The notes beneath the pieces are model-generated. The model was not told where the DNA came from. It made no database searches and saw only the letters and a program-made list of their open reading frames with translations. 16,998 bases of DNA from Betaproteobacteria bacterium (lineage in GTDB: Bacteria > Pseudomonadota > Gammaproteobacteria > Burkholderiales > SG8-39), in NCBI GenBank assembly GCA_019245555.1, contig JAFARH010000127.1:1-16998 (forward strand). Direction: 5' to 3'. The position numbers and the translations under genes are program-made. Within the stretch, counting starts at the first letter, position 1; each line of letters begins with the position of its first letter. This document shows, one piece after another, positions 1 to 5,980 of this stretch.

Positions 1-380
1 TCGGCACGGTGCGTACCCGCGGCGGCGAGGAACTGGCCTATGTGCGATCGCGCTTTCTCGTCGAGTGCCGGGCCGCCGGCGTAGAGGCGATCGACTGTCC
101 CTATACGTTCAGGGACGTAAAGGGGGCGGTGGCGGACGCGCGCTACGCGAAACAGCTCGGCTACCGCATGAAGAGCCTGGTGGATCCCGCGCACGCGAAG
201 GCGATCAATGCGGTGTTCACGCCCTCCGCGGCGGAGCTTGCAAAGGCCAAGAGGATCGTGGCGGCGTTCGAGAAGGCGCGTGCGGCGGGGCGCGACCGCG
301 CGAAGGTGGACGGCGCGCTGATCGAAGTGCCGATCTACGCGGCGGCTAAGCGCTTGCTCGCGTCAGACGAGCGTAGCTGA
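1..380 (+). CDS. CitE/HpcH-HpaI family lyase, C-terminal part (5' end outside window)
   Basis: The reading frame is open from the left edge (codons in phase with base 3) to the TGA at 378-380, so the gene begins upstream of the window. About 125 residues are visible. They match the C-terminal third of the citrate lyase beta subunit / malyl-CoA lyase family: an AGVEAIDCPY segment after a helix, the stretch RDVKGAVADARYAKQLGYRMKSL, and then a VDPAHAKAINAVFTPS segment comparable to the family's 'IHP.Q...VN..F.PS'. A helical tail (AELAKAKRIVAAFEKA) and the closing segment DGALIEVPIYAAAKRLL are also typical. Members cleave or form C-C bonds in short acyl-CoA esters with Mg2+ in the cytoplasm. The catalytic N-terminal barrel is not visible, so the substrate cannot be named. 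The 3' end overlaps the convergent DUF2069 gene by 35 bases. Confidence 0.85.
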   Translation, partial: GTVRTRGGEELAYVRSRFLVECRAAGVEAIDCPYTFRDVKGAVADARYAKQLGYRMKSLVDPAHAKAINAVFTPSAAELAKAKRIVAAFEKARAAGRDRAKVDGALIEVPIYAAAKRLLASDERS

Positions 381-687
381 CCGCCGCAGCGAAGAACACG
401 AGGCTCAGTGCCACCTCGGCGAGAGCCAGCGTGCGCCCGATCCCGCTCTCGGCCCAGGCGCGAGTCGCGCCTTCTGCGAAGTAGGCGAGGATGAGCAGGC
501 TCGACCACTGGTAGGTGTAGCGACGGCCGGCGAGCACGCCCGGTAGCGGCAGCGCGAGGGGCAGCGCCTTCAGCGCGACGAGCGAGCCACCCGGACGCAG
601 CGGCGCGAGCCAGAGTTCCCAGGCGAGGCAAAGCACGATCAGCGCGGCAAGCGAGGCGGTAGCGATGCGCGTTAAAACGCGAGGCAT
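346..687 (-). CDS. DUF2069 family small inner-membrane protein
   Basis: 113 residues starting at an ATG (685-687). The protein has an N-terminal hydrophobic helix (about residues 8-25, ATASLAALIVLCLAWELWL), further hydrophobic stretches around 35-50, a TYQWSSLLILAYFAEGATRAW segment around 57-77, and a last helix around 86-104. The 'YQWSSLL.L.Y..EG..R' segment is characteristic of the DUF2069 family (COG3308), conserved short membrane proteins of unknown function in beta- and gammaproteobacteria. The gene is divergent from yihY with only 24 bases between the two start codons, an arrangement I recall as common in betaproteobacteria. Its 3' end overlaps the CitE-like gene on the other strand by 35 bases. 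Function is unknown. No Shine-Dalgarno sequence stands out. Confidence 0.8.
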   Translation of the reverse strand: MPRVLTRIATASLAALIVLCLAWELWLAPLRPGGSLVALKALPLALPLPGVLAGRRYTYQWSSLLILAYFAEGATRAWAESGIGRTLALAEVALSLVFFAAAVSYARLTRASA

Positions 688-697
688 GGGCTGCCGG

Positions 698-703
698 TAT
701 TAT
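698..703 (+). promoter_or_regulatory. Possible -10 element of yihY
   Basis: TATTAT matches the sigma70 -10 consensus at five of six bases and lies 8 bases before the yihY ATG at 712. A transcript using it would start at about 710, giving an almost leaderless mRNA. No good -35 box stands at 16-18 bases upstream (TTAAAA at 672-677 is 20 bases away), so this is a weak prediction. Confidence 0.25.
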
Positions 704-711
704 GTGCGCCG

Positions 712-1914
712 ATGAAGCAGTTGCGCGCCGCCTGGGAATTCATCCTCGCGCTGGTGACGCGCTTCCGGGAAGAGCGCGCGACCCAGACCGCTGGCAGCCT
801 CACCTACACGACGCTGCTTTCGCTCGTGCCGCTCCTCACCGTGGCGCTCGGCATCACGACCGCGTTTCCCGTGTTCGACCAGTGGATCGGGTCGCTGCAG
901 CTCTTCGTCCTCGAGAACGTGCTGCCCGACACGCCGGCAGTCAGCACGATCATCGACCAGATCAACAGCTTCACGGAGAACGTCGGCCGCCTCACGGCGA
1001 TCGGCATTCTCGGCTTCATCGTCACCTCGGTGATGCTGATGCTCACCGTCGACAACGCGCTGAACCGCATTTTTCGGGTGCAGCGCCGGCGCACCATCCT
1101 GCACAACATCTTCATCTATTGGGCGGTGATCACGCTCGGCCCCCTTCTCATCGGCGCGAGCCTGTCGGCGAGCTATATCGCCGTGAAGGAGGCGACGGGA
1201 GCGCTGCAGCTCGACATGCTGCGCGATTCCGTCCTCGGCGTGCTTCCCTTCATCCTGGCCTGCGTCGCATTGACGCTGCTCTATGGCGTCGTGCCCGCGC
1301 GCCCCGTGGACTGGCAGCATGCGCTCACCGGAGGTGTTCTCGCTGCCATCGGATTCGAGATTGCGAAGCGTGGCTTCGCTATTTATCTCAGCCGGGTGCC
1401 GACTTACACGCTGATCTATGGCGCCTTTGCGACGATCCCGATCTTCCTCATCTGGCTCTACCTCTCGTGGCTAGTCGTGCTTACAGGCGCCATCTTCACC
1501 GCCATGCTGCCGGCATTCCGCGCCAAGGCCGAGCGCCATCGCGTCCCGGGTGAAGAGCTTGCCGACGGTCTTGGCGTCCTTGGCGCGCTGGCGCGCGCGC
1601 ATCGCGACGGACGCGTCGTGCGACTGAATGCCCTGGCGCGCCAGCTTCGCCTGCTGCCGGATCGCGTCGAGCAGATCCTCGAGCGCGCGGCGGCGCTTGG
1701 CTGGGCCGCGCGCACCGACCGGGATGGCTGGGTCCTGACGCGCGACGCGATGACGATCCAGGTCGCCGACGTCTATCGCGCGTTCGTCTTCGATGCCGAC
1801 GCGGTTGGCGTGCCCGAAGGCGACCTGGGCGTATCGCTGCGCGACTTCGTAACGAGGGAGGAGAAGGATGCCGGGCGCCTTTCGGAAAATGAGTCAAGCC
1901 CCCCAGCGACATGA
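712..1914 (+). CDS. yihY: YihY/BrkB family inner-membrane protein
   Basis: 400 residues with about six membrane helices: roughly 30-52, 94-116, 131-155, 175-193, 203-223 and 236-265. The family signature is visible at the first helix (RATQTAGSLTYTTLLSLVPLL, residues 22-42), in the segment DNALNRIFRVQRRRTI (114-129), and in the FAIYLSRVPTYTLIYGAFATIPIFLIW region (222-248). E. coli YihY was once mislabelled RNase BN. The family includes Bordetella BrkB and its biochemical role is still unclear. The C-terminal 120 residues are soluble and contain a winged-helix-like segment (ALARQLRLLPDRVEQILERAAALGW, about 307-331), the extended form seen in proteobacteria (about 400 residues). The ATG at 712 is the start; there is no clear ribosome binding site. 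The 3' end overlaps pyrF by 47 bases, so the two genes are probably co-transcribed. Confidence 0.9.
   Translation: MKQLRAAWEFILALVTRFREERATQTAGSLTYTTLLSLVPLLTVALGITTAFPVFDQWIGSLQLFVLENVLPDTPAVSTIIDQINSFTENVGRLTAIGILGFIVTSVMLMLTVDNALNRIFRVQRRRTILHNIFIYWAVITLGPLLIGASLSASYIAVKEATGALQLDMLRDSVLGVLPFILACVALTLLYGVVPARPVDWQHALTGGVLAAIGFEIAKRGFAIYLSRVPTYTLIYGAFATIPIFLIWLYLSWLVVLTGAIFTAMLPAFRAKAERHRVPGEELADGLGVLGALARAHRDGRVVRLNALARQLRLLPDRVEQILERAAALGWAARTDRDGWVLTRDAMTIQVADVYRAFVFDADAVGVPEGDLGVSLRDFVTREEKDAGRLSENESSPPAT
1857..1863 (+). promoter_or_regulatory. Shine-Dalgarno sequence deciding the pyrF start
   Basis: A GGAGGAG stretch inside the yihY 3' end, with the spacer AAGG, leads to the ATG at 1868. 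This favours 1868 over the second in-frame ATG at 1889. It is the clearest ribosome binding site in the window and lets pyrF be translated from a yihY-pyrF transcript. Confidence 0.65.
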
Positions 1915-2599
1915 TCGCTTGATCGTAGCGCTCGATGTACCGACCGCGGCGGAAGCGAAGGCACTCGTCGAGAAGATCGGGCCAGGGGCGAGCTTCTATA
2001 AGGTGGGGCTCGAGCTCTTCGTCACGGGCGGTTACTTCGAGCTGGTTGACTGGCTGGTGAAGCGCGGCAGCAAGGTTTTCGCCGATCTCAAGATGTTCGA
2101 CATCCCGGAAACGGTGGGACGCGGGATCGCCAATTTGCGCGGCCGCGGCATCACCTTCGCCACCGTGCATGGCAACCAGTCGATCATGCGCGCCGCGGTG
2201 GCTGAGAAAGGTGATCTCAAGATCCTCGCCGTCACCGTCTTGACTAGCCTGGATCGCGGCGACTTGGATGATCTGGGGTTCTCGTGCGACGTCGAGCGCC
2301 TGGTGCTCTCTCGGGCGAGGCGCGCGATGGAGGCGGGCTGCGATGGCGTTGTCTCGTCCGGGCTTGAAGTGCAGCGCCTCAAGAGCGAGTTCCACGATCG
2401 GCTGGCGCTCGTCGTACCGGGCATTCGCCCGGTGGAGAACAAGCCGGCGGACGACCAGAAGCGAACGGTCGATGTCGCGCAGGCTTTTGCGAACGGTGCC
2501 GATTACATCGTCGTCGGCCGCCCGATCCGGCAGGCGCCGGATCCGCGCGGCGCGGCCGAAGCGATCCAGAAGACGATCGCTTCTATTTTCCCGGCGTGA
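1868..2599 (+). CDS. pyrF: Orotidine 5'-phosphate decarboxylase
   Basis: 243 residues, the usual bacterial length. The enzyme removes CO2 from OMP to give UMP, the last step of de novo pyrimidine synthesis, in the cytoplasm. Visible motifs: LIVALDVP near residues 18-25 with substrate-binding Asp23, FYKVGLELF with Lys45, and the catalytic DLKMFDIPETV with Asp73, Lys75 and Asp78 (the family form is usually DLKFHDIPNTV, so the two inner residues are changed but the D-x-K-x-x-D charges are kept). VVPGIRP and GADYIVVGRPI form the phosphate-binding loops near the end. The ATG at 1868 is supported by a strong GGAGGAG site. The gene overlaps yihY by 47 bases at its start and the convergent thioredoxin-like gene by 17 bases at its end. 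Confidence 0.95.
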   Translation: MPGAFRKMSQAPQRHDRLIVALDVPTAAEAKALVEKIGPGASFYKVGLELFVTGGYFELVDWLVKRGSKVFADLKMFDIPETVGRGIANLRGRGITFATVHGNQSIMRAAVAEKGDLKILAVTVLTSLDRGDLDDLGFSCDVERLVLSRARRAMEAGCDGVVSSGLEVQRLKSEFHDRLALVVPGIRPVENKPADDQKRTVDVAQAFANGADYIVVGRPIRQAPDPRGAAEAIQKTIASIFPA

Positions 2600-2855
2600 G
2601 CAGCTCCGCGAGCAGCCGCTCGAGGTGGCTATGAATCGGCAGCTGCGTGCCATGAAACAGGACTTCGTCCCCTCGCGTGACGCGGATGGTGGGGAAATTC
2701 TCCACCTCGAGGTCGCCGACCTCGTCGGCCTGGTCTTCGATATCCACCCAGCGGAATTGGGCGCCGGGAAATTTGCTGGCGAGCTTGAGGAAGCCGGGCC
2801 GGTATTGCACGCAGGTATCGCACCATTCGGCGCAAAGGCAGCTCACTACGACCAT
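2583..2855 (-). CDS. Small thioredoxin-fold protein (WCDTC)
   Basis: About 90 residues if translation begins at the ATG at 2853-2855. The protein starts directly with the first beta strand (MVVVSCLCAEWCDTC), has the redox motif C-D-T-C at residues 12-15, and the cis-proline segment FPTI around 54-57. It ends with a short C-terminal helix (LERLLAELL). There is no signal peptide, so it is probably cytoplasmic, a minimal thioredoxin lacking the usual N-terminal helix. The frame stays open upstream to 3050, but that extension is low-complexity and antisense to the transporter gene, so I reject it. The gene converges on pyrF (17-base overlap) and is head to head with the nucleoside transporter: a single CATG at 2853-2856 supplies both start codons. 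The substrate is unknown. Confidence 0.8.
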   Translation of the reverse strand: MVVVSCLCAEWCDTCVQYRPGFLKLASKFPGAQFRWVDIEDQADEVGDLEVENFPTIRVTRGDEVLFHGTQLPIHSHLERLLAELLTPGK

Positions 2856-4068
2856 GCTTGATTCTATGCACGCGATTGCCGGCATGATCGGGCTCCTCGC
2901 CATCGCGTGGGCAATCGGGGAGGACCGGCGCGGCGTGCCGTGGCGCGCGGTCGCTGCTGGTGTGGTGCTGGAGGTCGTGCTGGCGGTCCTGTTCCTCAAG
3001 ATCCCGGTGGTGAAGAGCGGCTTCATGGCGCTGAACGACGCGCTCCTCATTCTCGAGAAAGCGACGGAAGCGGGAACGAGCCTTGTCTTCGGCTACCTCG
3101 GCGGAGCACCGACGCCGTTCACTATCACAGCGCCGGAGGCGGCGTTCGTGCTCGCATTCCGCGCGCTGCCGATCGTGCTGGTGATCAGCGCGCTGTCGGC
3201 GCTCCTCTTCTATTGGGGCGTGCTGCCGGCGATCGTGCGGGCAATATCGTGGATGCTGCGAAAATCGATGGGCGTGGGCGGCGTCGTAGGACTCTCCACG
3301 GCGGCGAACGTCTTCGTCGGCATGGTGGAGGCGCCGCTCTTCATCAAGCCCTATCTCGCGCGTGTGTCGCGTGGCGAGCTCTTCGCCATCATGGTGGCAG
3401 GAATGGCGTCCATCGCCGGTACGGTGCTCTTCCTCTATGCCAGCATCCTCGGGCCGGTGCTGCCGAACGCCGCGGCGCACCTGCTGATCGCTTCCATCCT
3501 GTCGGCGCCGGCGGCGCTCGCTGTGAGTTTCCTCATGGTGCCGCCGAAGGGCAATGCCACCGGCGGAGACCTGGAGCTTCGCTCGGAGGCGAGCGGGGCA
3601 ATGGATGCCATCACCCGCGGCACGCTCGACGGCGCACAGCTCCTCCTCAATATCGTCGCGATGCTCGTTGTGTTCGTGGCGCTCGTTGCCTTGGTCAATC
3701 TCGTCATCGCACCCTACAGCCTGCAGGGAATGCTCGGTGCCGTGCTCGCACCGCTCGCGTGGCTATGTGGCGTGCCGTGGGCGGAAGCGCACAGCGCGGG
3801 CGCGCTGCTGGGAACGAAGACCGTGTTGAATGAGCTCGTCGCATACATCGATCTCACCAGGGCTGGACTGTCGGACAAAAGTCGCGTGCTGATGACCTAC
3901 GCGCTCTGCGGTTTCGCGAACTTCGGCAGCCTTGGAATCATGATCGGCGGCCTCGGCACGATGTGTCCGGAACGCCGCAGCGAAGTCGTCGCGCTCGGAA
4001 TGAAGTCCATCGTCGCCGGCACGCTCGCCACGTGTTTCACCGCGGCAAGCGTCGCGTTGATTTTCTGA
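2854..4068 (+). CDS. Concentrative nucleoside transporter (NupC/CNT family)
   Basis: 404 residues from the ATG at 2854, matching the usual 400-residue length. The family imports nucleosides across the inner membrane with H+ or Na+. N-terminal helices occupy about 5-22 and 31-50; then come the conserved EAGTSLVFGYLG (72-83), re-entrant loop 1 with FVGMVEAPLFIKPYL (154-168), the ELFAIMVAGMASIAGTVL helix (175-192), the GTKTVLNELVAY motif (320-331) with Glu327, and CGFANFGSLGIMIGGLG (352-368). The ribose-contacting acid and the Asn/Ser pair of the family are retained, but the nucleobase loop reads GMVEAPL rather than the more usual GQTEAPL, so the substrate may differ. The frame runs upstream to 2677, antisense to the thioredoxin gene, and that extension does not look like family sequence. 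ATGs at 2866 and 2884 are alternatives. Confidence 0.88.
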   Translation: MLDSMHAIAGMIGLLAIAWAIGEDRRGVPWRAVAAGVVLEVVLAVLFLKIPVVKSGFMALNDALLILEKATEAGTSLVFGYLGGAPTPFTITAPEAAFVLAFRALPIVLVISALSALLFYWGVLPAIVRAISWMLRKSMGVGGVVGLSTAANVFVGMVEAPLFIKPYLARVSRGELFAIMVAGMASIAGTVLFLYASILGPVLPNAAAHLLIASILSAPAALAVSFLMVPPKGNATGGDLELRSEASGAMDAITRGTLDGAQLLLNIVAMLVVFVALVALVNLVIAPYSLQGMLGAVLAPLAWLCGVPWAEAHSAGALLGTKTVLNELVAYIDLTRAGLSDKSRVLMTYALCGFANFGSLGIMIGGLGTMCPERRSEVVALGMKSIVAGTLATCFTAASVALIF

Positions 4069-4092
4069 GCTTTAATCCTGTCGTCATTTTCC

Positions 4093-4110
4093 TGTAGTGC
4101 CGGGACTACA
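4093..4110. promoter_or_regulatory. Inverted repeat, candidate operator upstream of the small RRM-like gene
   Basis: Perfect 6-base arms TGTAGT and ACTACA around a GCCGGG spacer. A -10-like TAGGAT lies at 4127-4132. If transcription starts at about 4139, the repeat is centred near -37, where an activator would overlap the -35 region, and no good -35 box is present. This would fit a dimeric regulator such as a LuxR/NarL-type response regulator (inference). Six-base arms can arise by chance. A terminator for the upstream gene is less likely, because the T-run at 4122-4127 is 11 bases past the stem. Confidence 0.35.
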
Positions 4111-4169
4111 CGAGGTTCATATTTTTTAGGATATCGACTCGCGTAGGCGCGCCCTAGCATCGTCTCGCC

Positions 4170-4490
4170 ATGAGACCCGAAGTGATGCAACGGTTGCGCG
4201 ATGCACACGATCTGCATTCGTTGACGCGCGACGTCCTGGACCTGTGCGAGCCCTACGGCCCGGTGCACAGTTTCAAGCTGGTGCATAACCGCGGCGCGGC
4301 GCGCGTCGTGTGCTTCATCGAGCTCGAGTCGCCGAAGCAGCAGCCGCTGCTCGTGCGTGCGCTCGGCGCAAAGGTGATCCACGGCTCGGCCTGCCTGGAT
4401 ATCCCCGTCAGCGATGACTTCGGCAGCGACGCAAGGATTTCCATCCCGGTGCTGCGTCATGAGGTTGCTGCGCCCCAGATCACGAACTAG
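4170..4490 (+). CDS. Small RRM-like protein, function unknown
   Basis: 106 residues from the ATG at 4170 to the TAG at 4488-4490. I do not recognise a named family. The order of predicted elements resembles an RNA recognition motif: helix SLTRDVLDLCEPYG (17-30), strand PVHSFKLVHN (31-40), strand ARVVCFIELES (44-54, resembling RNP1, 'GFGFVEF'), helix KQQPLLVRALGAKVI (56-70) and strand SACLDIPV (73-80). The last 25 residues look unstructured. There is no signal peptide or membrane helix. The gene stands alone between the transporter and glgA, has a candidate operator at 4093-4110, and is followed by a two-hairpin element ending in a terminator. A post-transcriptional role is an attractive guess, but the sequence does not prove RNA binding. 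Confidence 0.65.
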   Translation: MRPEVMQRLRDAHDLHSLTRDVLDLCEPYGPVHSFKLVHNRGAARVVCFIELESPKQQPLLVRALGAKVIHGSACLDIPVSDDFGSDARISIPVLRHEVAAPQITN

Positions 4491-4579
4491 CGCTCCCAGT
4501 TCCCCCTTGCATACGCACCTCCCTCCCTTCGTGCGTATGTAGCAAGCCGACCCCGGTCCCCCTACCGGGGTCTTTTTTT
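4491..4579 (+). ncRNA. Candidate structured RNA: small RNA or glgA leader
   Basis: The whole gap between the RRM-like gene and glgA can be read as one structured RNA. Hairpin 1 has 9-base perfect arms CATACGCAC (4510-4518) and GTGCGTATG (4531-4539) around a 12-base loop of pyrimidines that contains CTCCCTCCC. TTGC (4507-4510) and GCAA (4542-4545) could alternatively extend its base across a small bulge. Hairpin 2 is the terminator at 4549-4579. Single-stranded C/U tracts (4494-4506 and the loop) resemble the anti-Shine-Dalgarno loops of several bacterial small RNAs. It could be a 3'-UTR-derived small RNA of the upstream gene, a stand-alone small RNA, or a cis-acting leader controlling glgA. 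I know no family that it matches. Confidence 0.4.
4549..4579 (+). terminator. Strong intrinsic terminator directly before the glgA start codon
   Basis: A 9-base perfect stem GACCCCGGT (4549-4557) / ACCGGGGTC (4564-4572), six-base loop CCCCCT, followed by seven T's (4573-4579). The next base is the A of the glgA ATG. It fits termination of the RRM-like gene transcript. The only Shine-Dalgarno-like bases for glgA (GGGG at 4567-4570) lie inside its 3' arm, so the same hairpin would also hide the ribosome binding site. Confidence 0.85.
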
Positions 4580-5980
4580 ATGCGAGTCCTTTTCGTCACT
4601 CCAGAATGCGCGCCGCTCACCAAGACCGGAGGCTTGGGCGATGTGAGCGCCGCTCTTCCCGCCGCCATGCGCGCGCAAGGTGCCGACGTGCGCACCTTTT
4701 TGCCGGCCTATCGCGGCATATCGCTGCACGGTGCGAGGGAGTGCGCGAAGCTCCGCGTGCTGCAGATGGATGCCCGCGTGCTGGAGAAGGGCGAGTGCCT
4801 GTTCCTCGACTGTCCCGCGCTGTACGACCGGCCCGGCGGCCCCTACCAGGACGAGAACGGCGCGGATTGGCCCGACAATGCGCTGCGATTCGGCGTGCTT
4901 TCGCGCGCTGCGGCGAGCCTCGGCAGCGCCGGGTCGCCGCTCGAGTGGCGGCCGGAGATCGTGCACTGCAACGACTGGCCGACCGCTCTGGCGCCTGTCT
5001 ATATGCATTTCGAGAGCACTCGCGCTGGCAGCGTGATGACGGTGCATAACCTCGCGTTCCAGGGGTTGTTTCCGGCGGCAATGCTCGAGCGCCTGGAGCT
5101 GCCGAGCGCGAGCTTTGCCGTCGAGGGGCTCGAGTTCTACGGCAAGCTCTCTTTCCTGAAGGGCGGGCTGGTCTACGCCGACGCGATCACGACCGTGAGC
5201 CCGGGCTACGCCCGCGAGATACAGACCGAGGAGCTGGGCTGCGGCCTCGACGGCGTCTTGCGGGAGCGCCGTGACCGGCTGCGCGGCATCGTGAACGGCA
5301 TCGATGTCGAGATCTGGAACCCGATGAACGACCGGCACATTGCCGAGCGCTATTCCTGGACGAGCCTCGACCGGAAGAGCGTGAACAAGCGCGCGCTGCA
5401 GGAGCGCATGAACTTGCGGCAGGATGCCGCGGCGCCGCTACTGGGGGCGGTGTGCCGCTTTACGCACCAGAAGGGCGTCGATCTCATCGCCGCCGCCACC
5501 GACGAGCTGGTCGCGCTAGGCGCGCAGGTCTGCATGCTCGGTCGCGGCGACCGGGAGCTGGAGGCGGTGCTGAGCGCGGCAGCCGCGCGTCATCCGGGAA
5601 ACGTCGCCGCCGCGATCGGCTTCAACGAGGATCTCGCGCACCTCATCGAGGCCGGAGCAGATGTGTTCCTGATGCCGTCGCGCTTCGAGCCCTGCGGGCT
5701 GAACCAGATGTACAGCCAGCGGTACGGTACGCCGCCAGTAGCGCGCGAGACCGGCGGTCTTGCCGACACGATCGCCGACGATGAGACCGGATTCCTGTTC
5801 GAGCGGCCGGAAAGCACCGCGTTGATCGGCGCGGTGAAGCGGGCGGTAGAGGCTTACGGCGACGCCCGGCGCTGGCGGGAAATCCAGCGCCGGGGCATGA
5901 CGCGCGACTTCAGCTGGGCTGGACCCGCTCGTCAGTATGCAGATCTTTACGCGAGGCACGCCAGGCCGACGCCGGCTTGA
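4580..5980 (+). CDS. glgA: Glycogen synthase (ADP-glucose dependent, GT5)
   Basis: 466 residues, close to the 477 of E. coli GlgA. It transfers glucose from ADP-glucose to the non-reducing end of an alpha-1,4-glucan in the cytoplasm. The N-terminus MRVLFVTPECAPLTKTGGLG carries Glu9 and Lys15 of the K-T-G-G-L loop, so the start at 4580 is fixed by homology. Also visible: HCNDWPTALAPVY (about 131-143), VHNLAFQGLFP, GIVNGIDVEIWNP, RFTHQKGVDL with the Arg and Lys that bind the ADP phosphates, and SRFEPCGLNQMYSQRYGT...GGLADTI with the catalytic Glu. No free Shine-Dalgarno sequence exists: the start codon follows a terminator U-run. The 3' end overlaps the convergent glgC by 71 bases. Confidence 0.96.
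   Translation: MRVLFVTPECAPLTKTGGLGDVSAALPAAMRAQGADVRTFLPAYRGISLHGARECAKLRVLQMDARVLEKGECLFLDCPALYDRPGGPYQDENGADWPDNALRFGVLSRAAASLGSAGSPLEWRPEIVHCNDWPTALAPVYMHFESTRAGSVMTVHNLAFQGLFPAAMLERLELPSASFAVEGLEFYGKLSFLKGGLVYADAITTVSPGYAREIQTEELGCGLDGVLRERRDRLRGIVNGIDVEIWNPMNDRHIAERYSWTSLDRKSVNKRALQERMNLRQDAAAPLLGAVCRFTHQKGVDLIAAATDELVALGAQVCMLGRGDRELEAVLSAAAARHPGNVAAAIGFNEDLAHLIEAGADVFLMPSRFEPCGLNQMYSQRYGTPPVARETGGLADTIADDETGFLFERPESTALIGAVKRAVEAYGDARRWREIQRRGMTRDFSWAGPARQYADLYARHARPTPA

Noticed and set aside
1496..2653. Minus-strand open frame of about 385 codons opposite yihY and pyrF
   Set aside because: The plus strand encodes well-recognised YihY and PyrF; the antisense product resembles no family and is rich in Arg and Ala.
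2677..2853. 59-codon upstream extension of the nucleoside transporter
   Set aside because: The extra sequence is antisense to the thioredoxin gene, lacks family similarity, and would make the protein longer than other CNT members.
4093..4130. Inverted repeat and T-rich stretch read as a terminator of the transporter gene
   Set aside because: The T-run is 11 bases beyond a six-base stem, which does not fit an intrinsic terminator; an operator is the better reading.
5560..5910. Possible lost beta-helix domain of GlgC downstream of its stop, as if split by a frameshift
   Set aside because: The minus-strand frames there show no beta-helix pattern, and the plus strand is intact glgA with conserved catalytic motifs.
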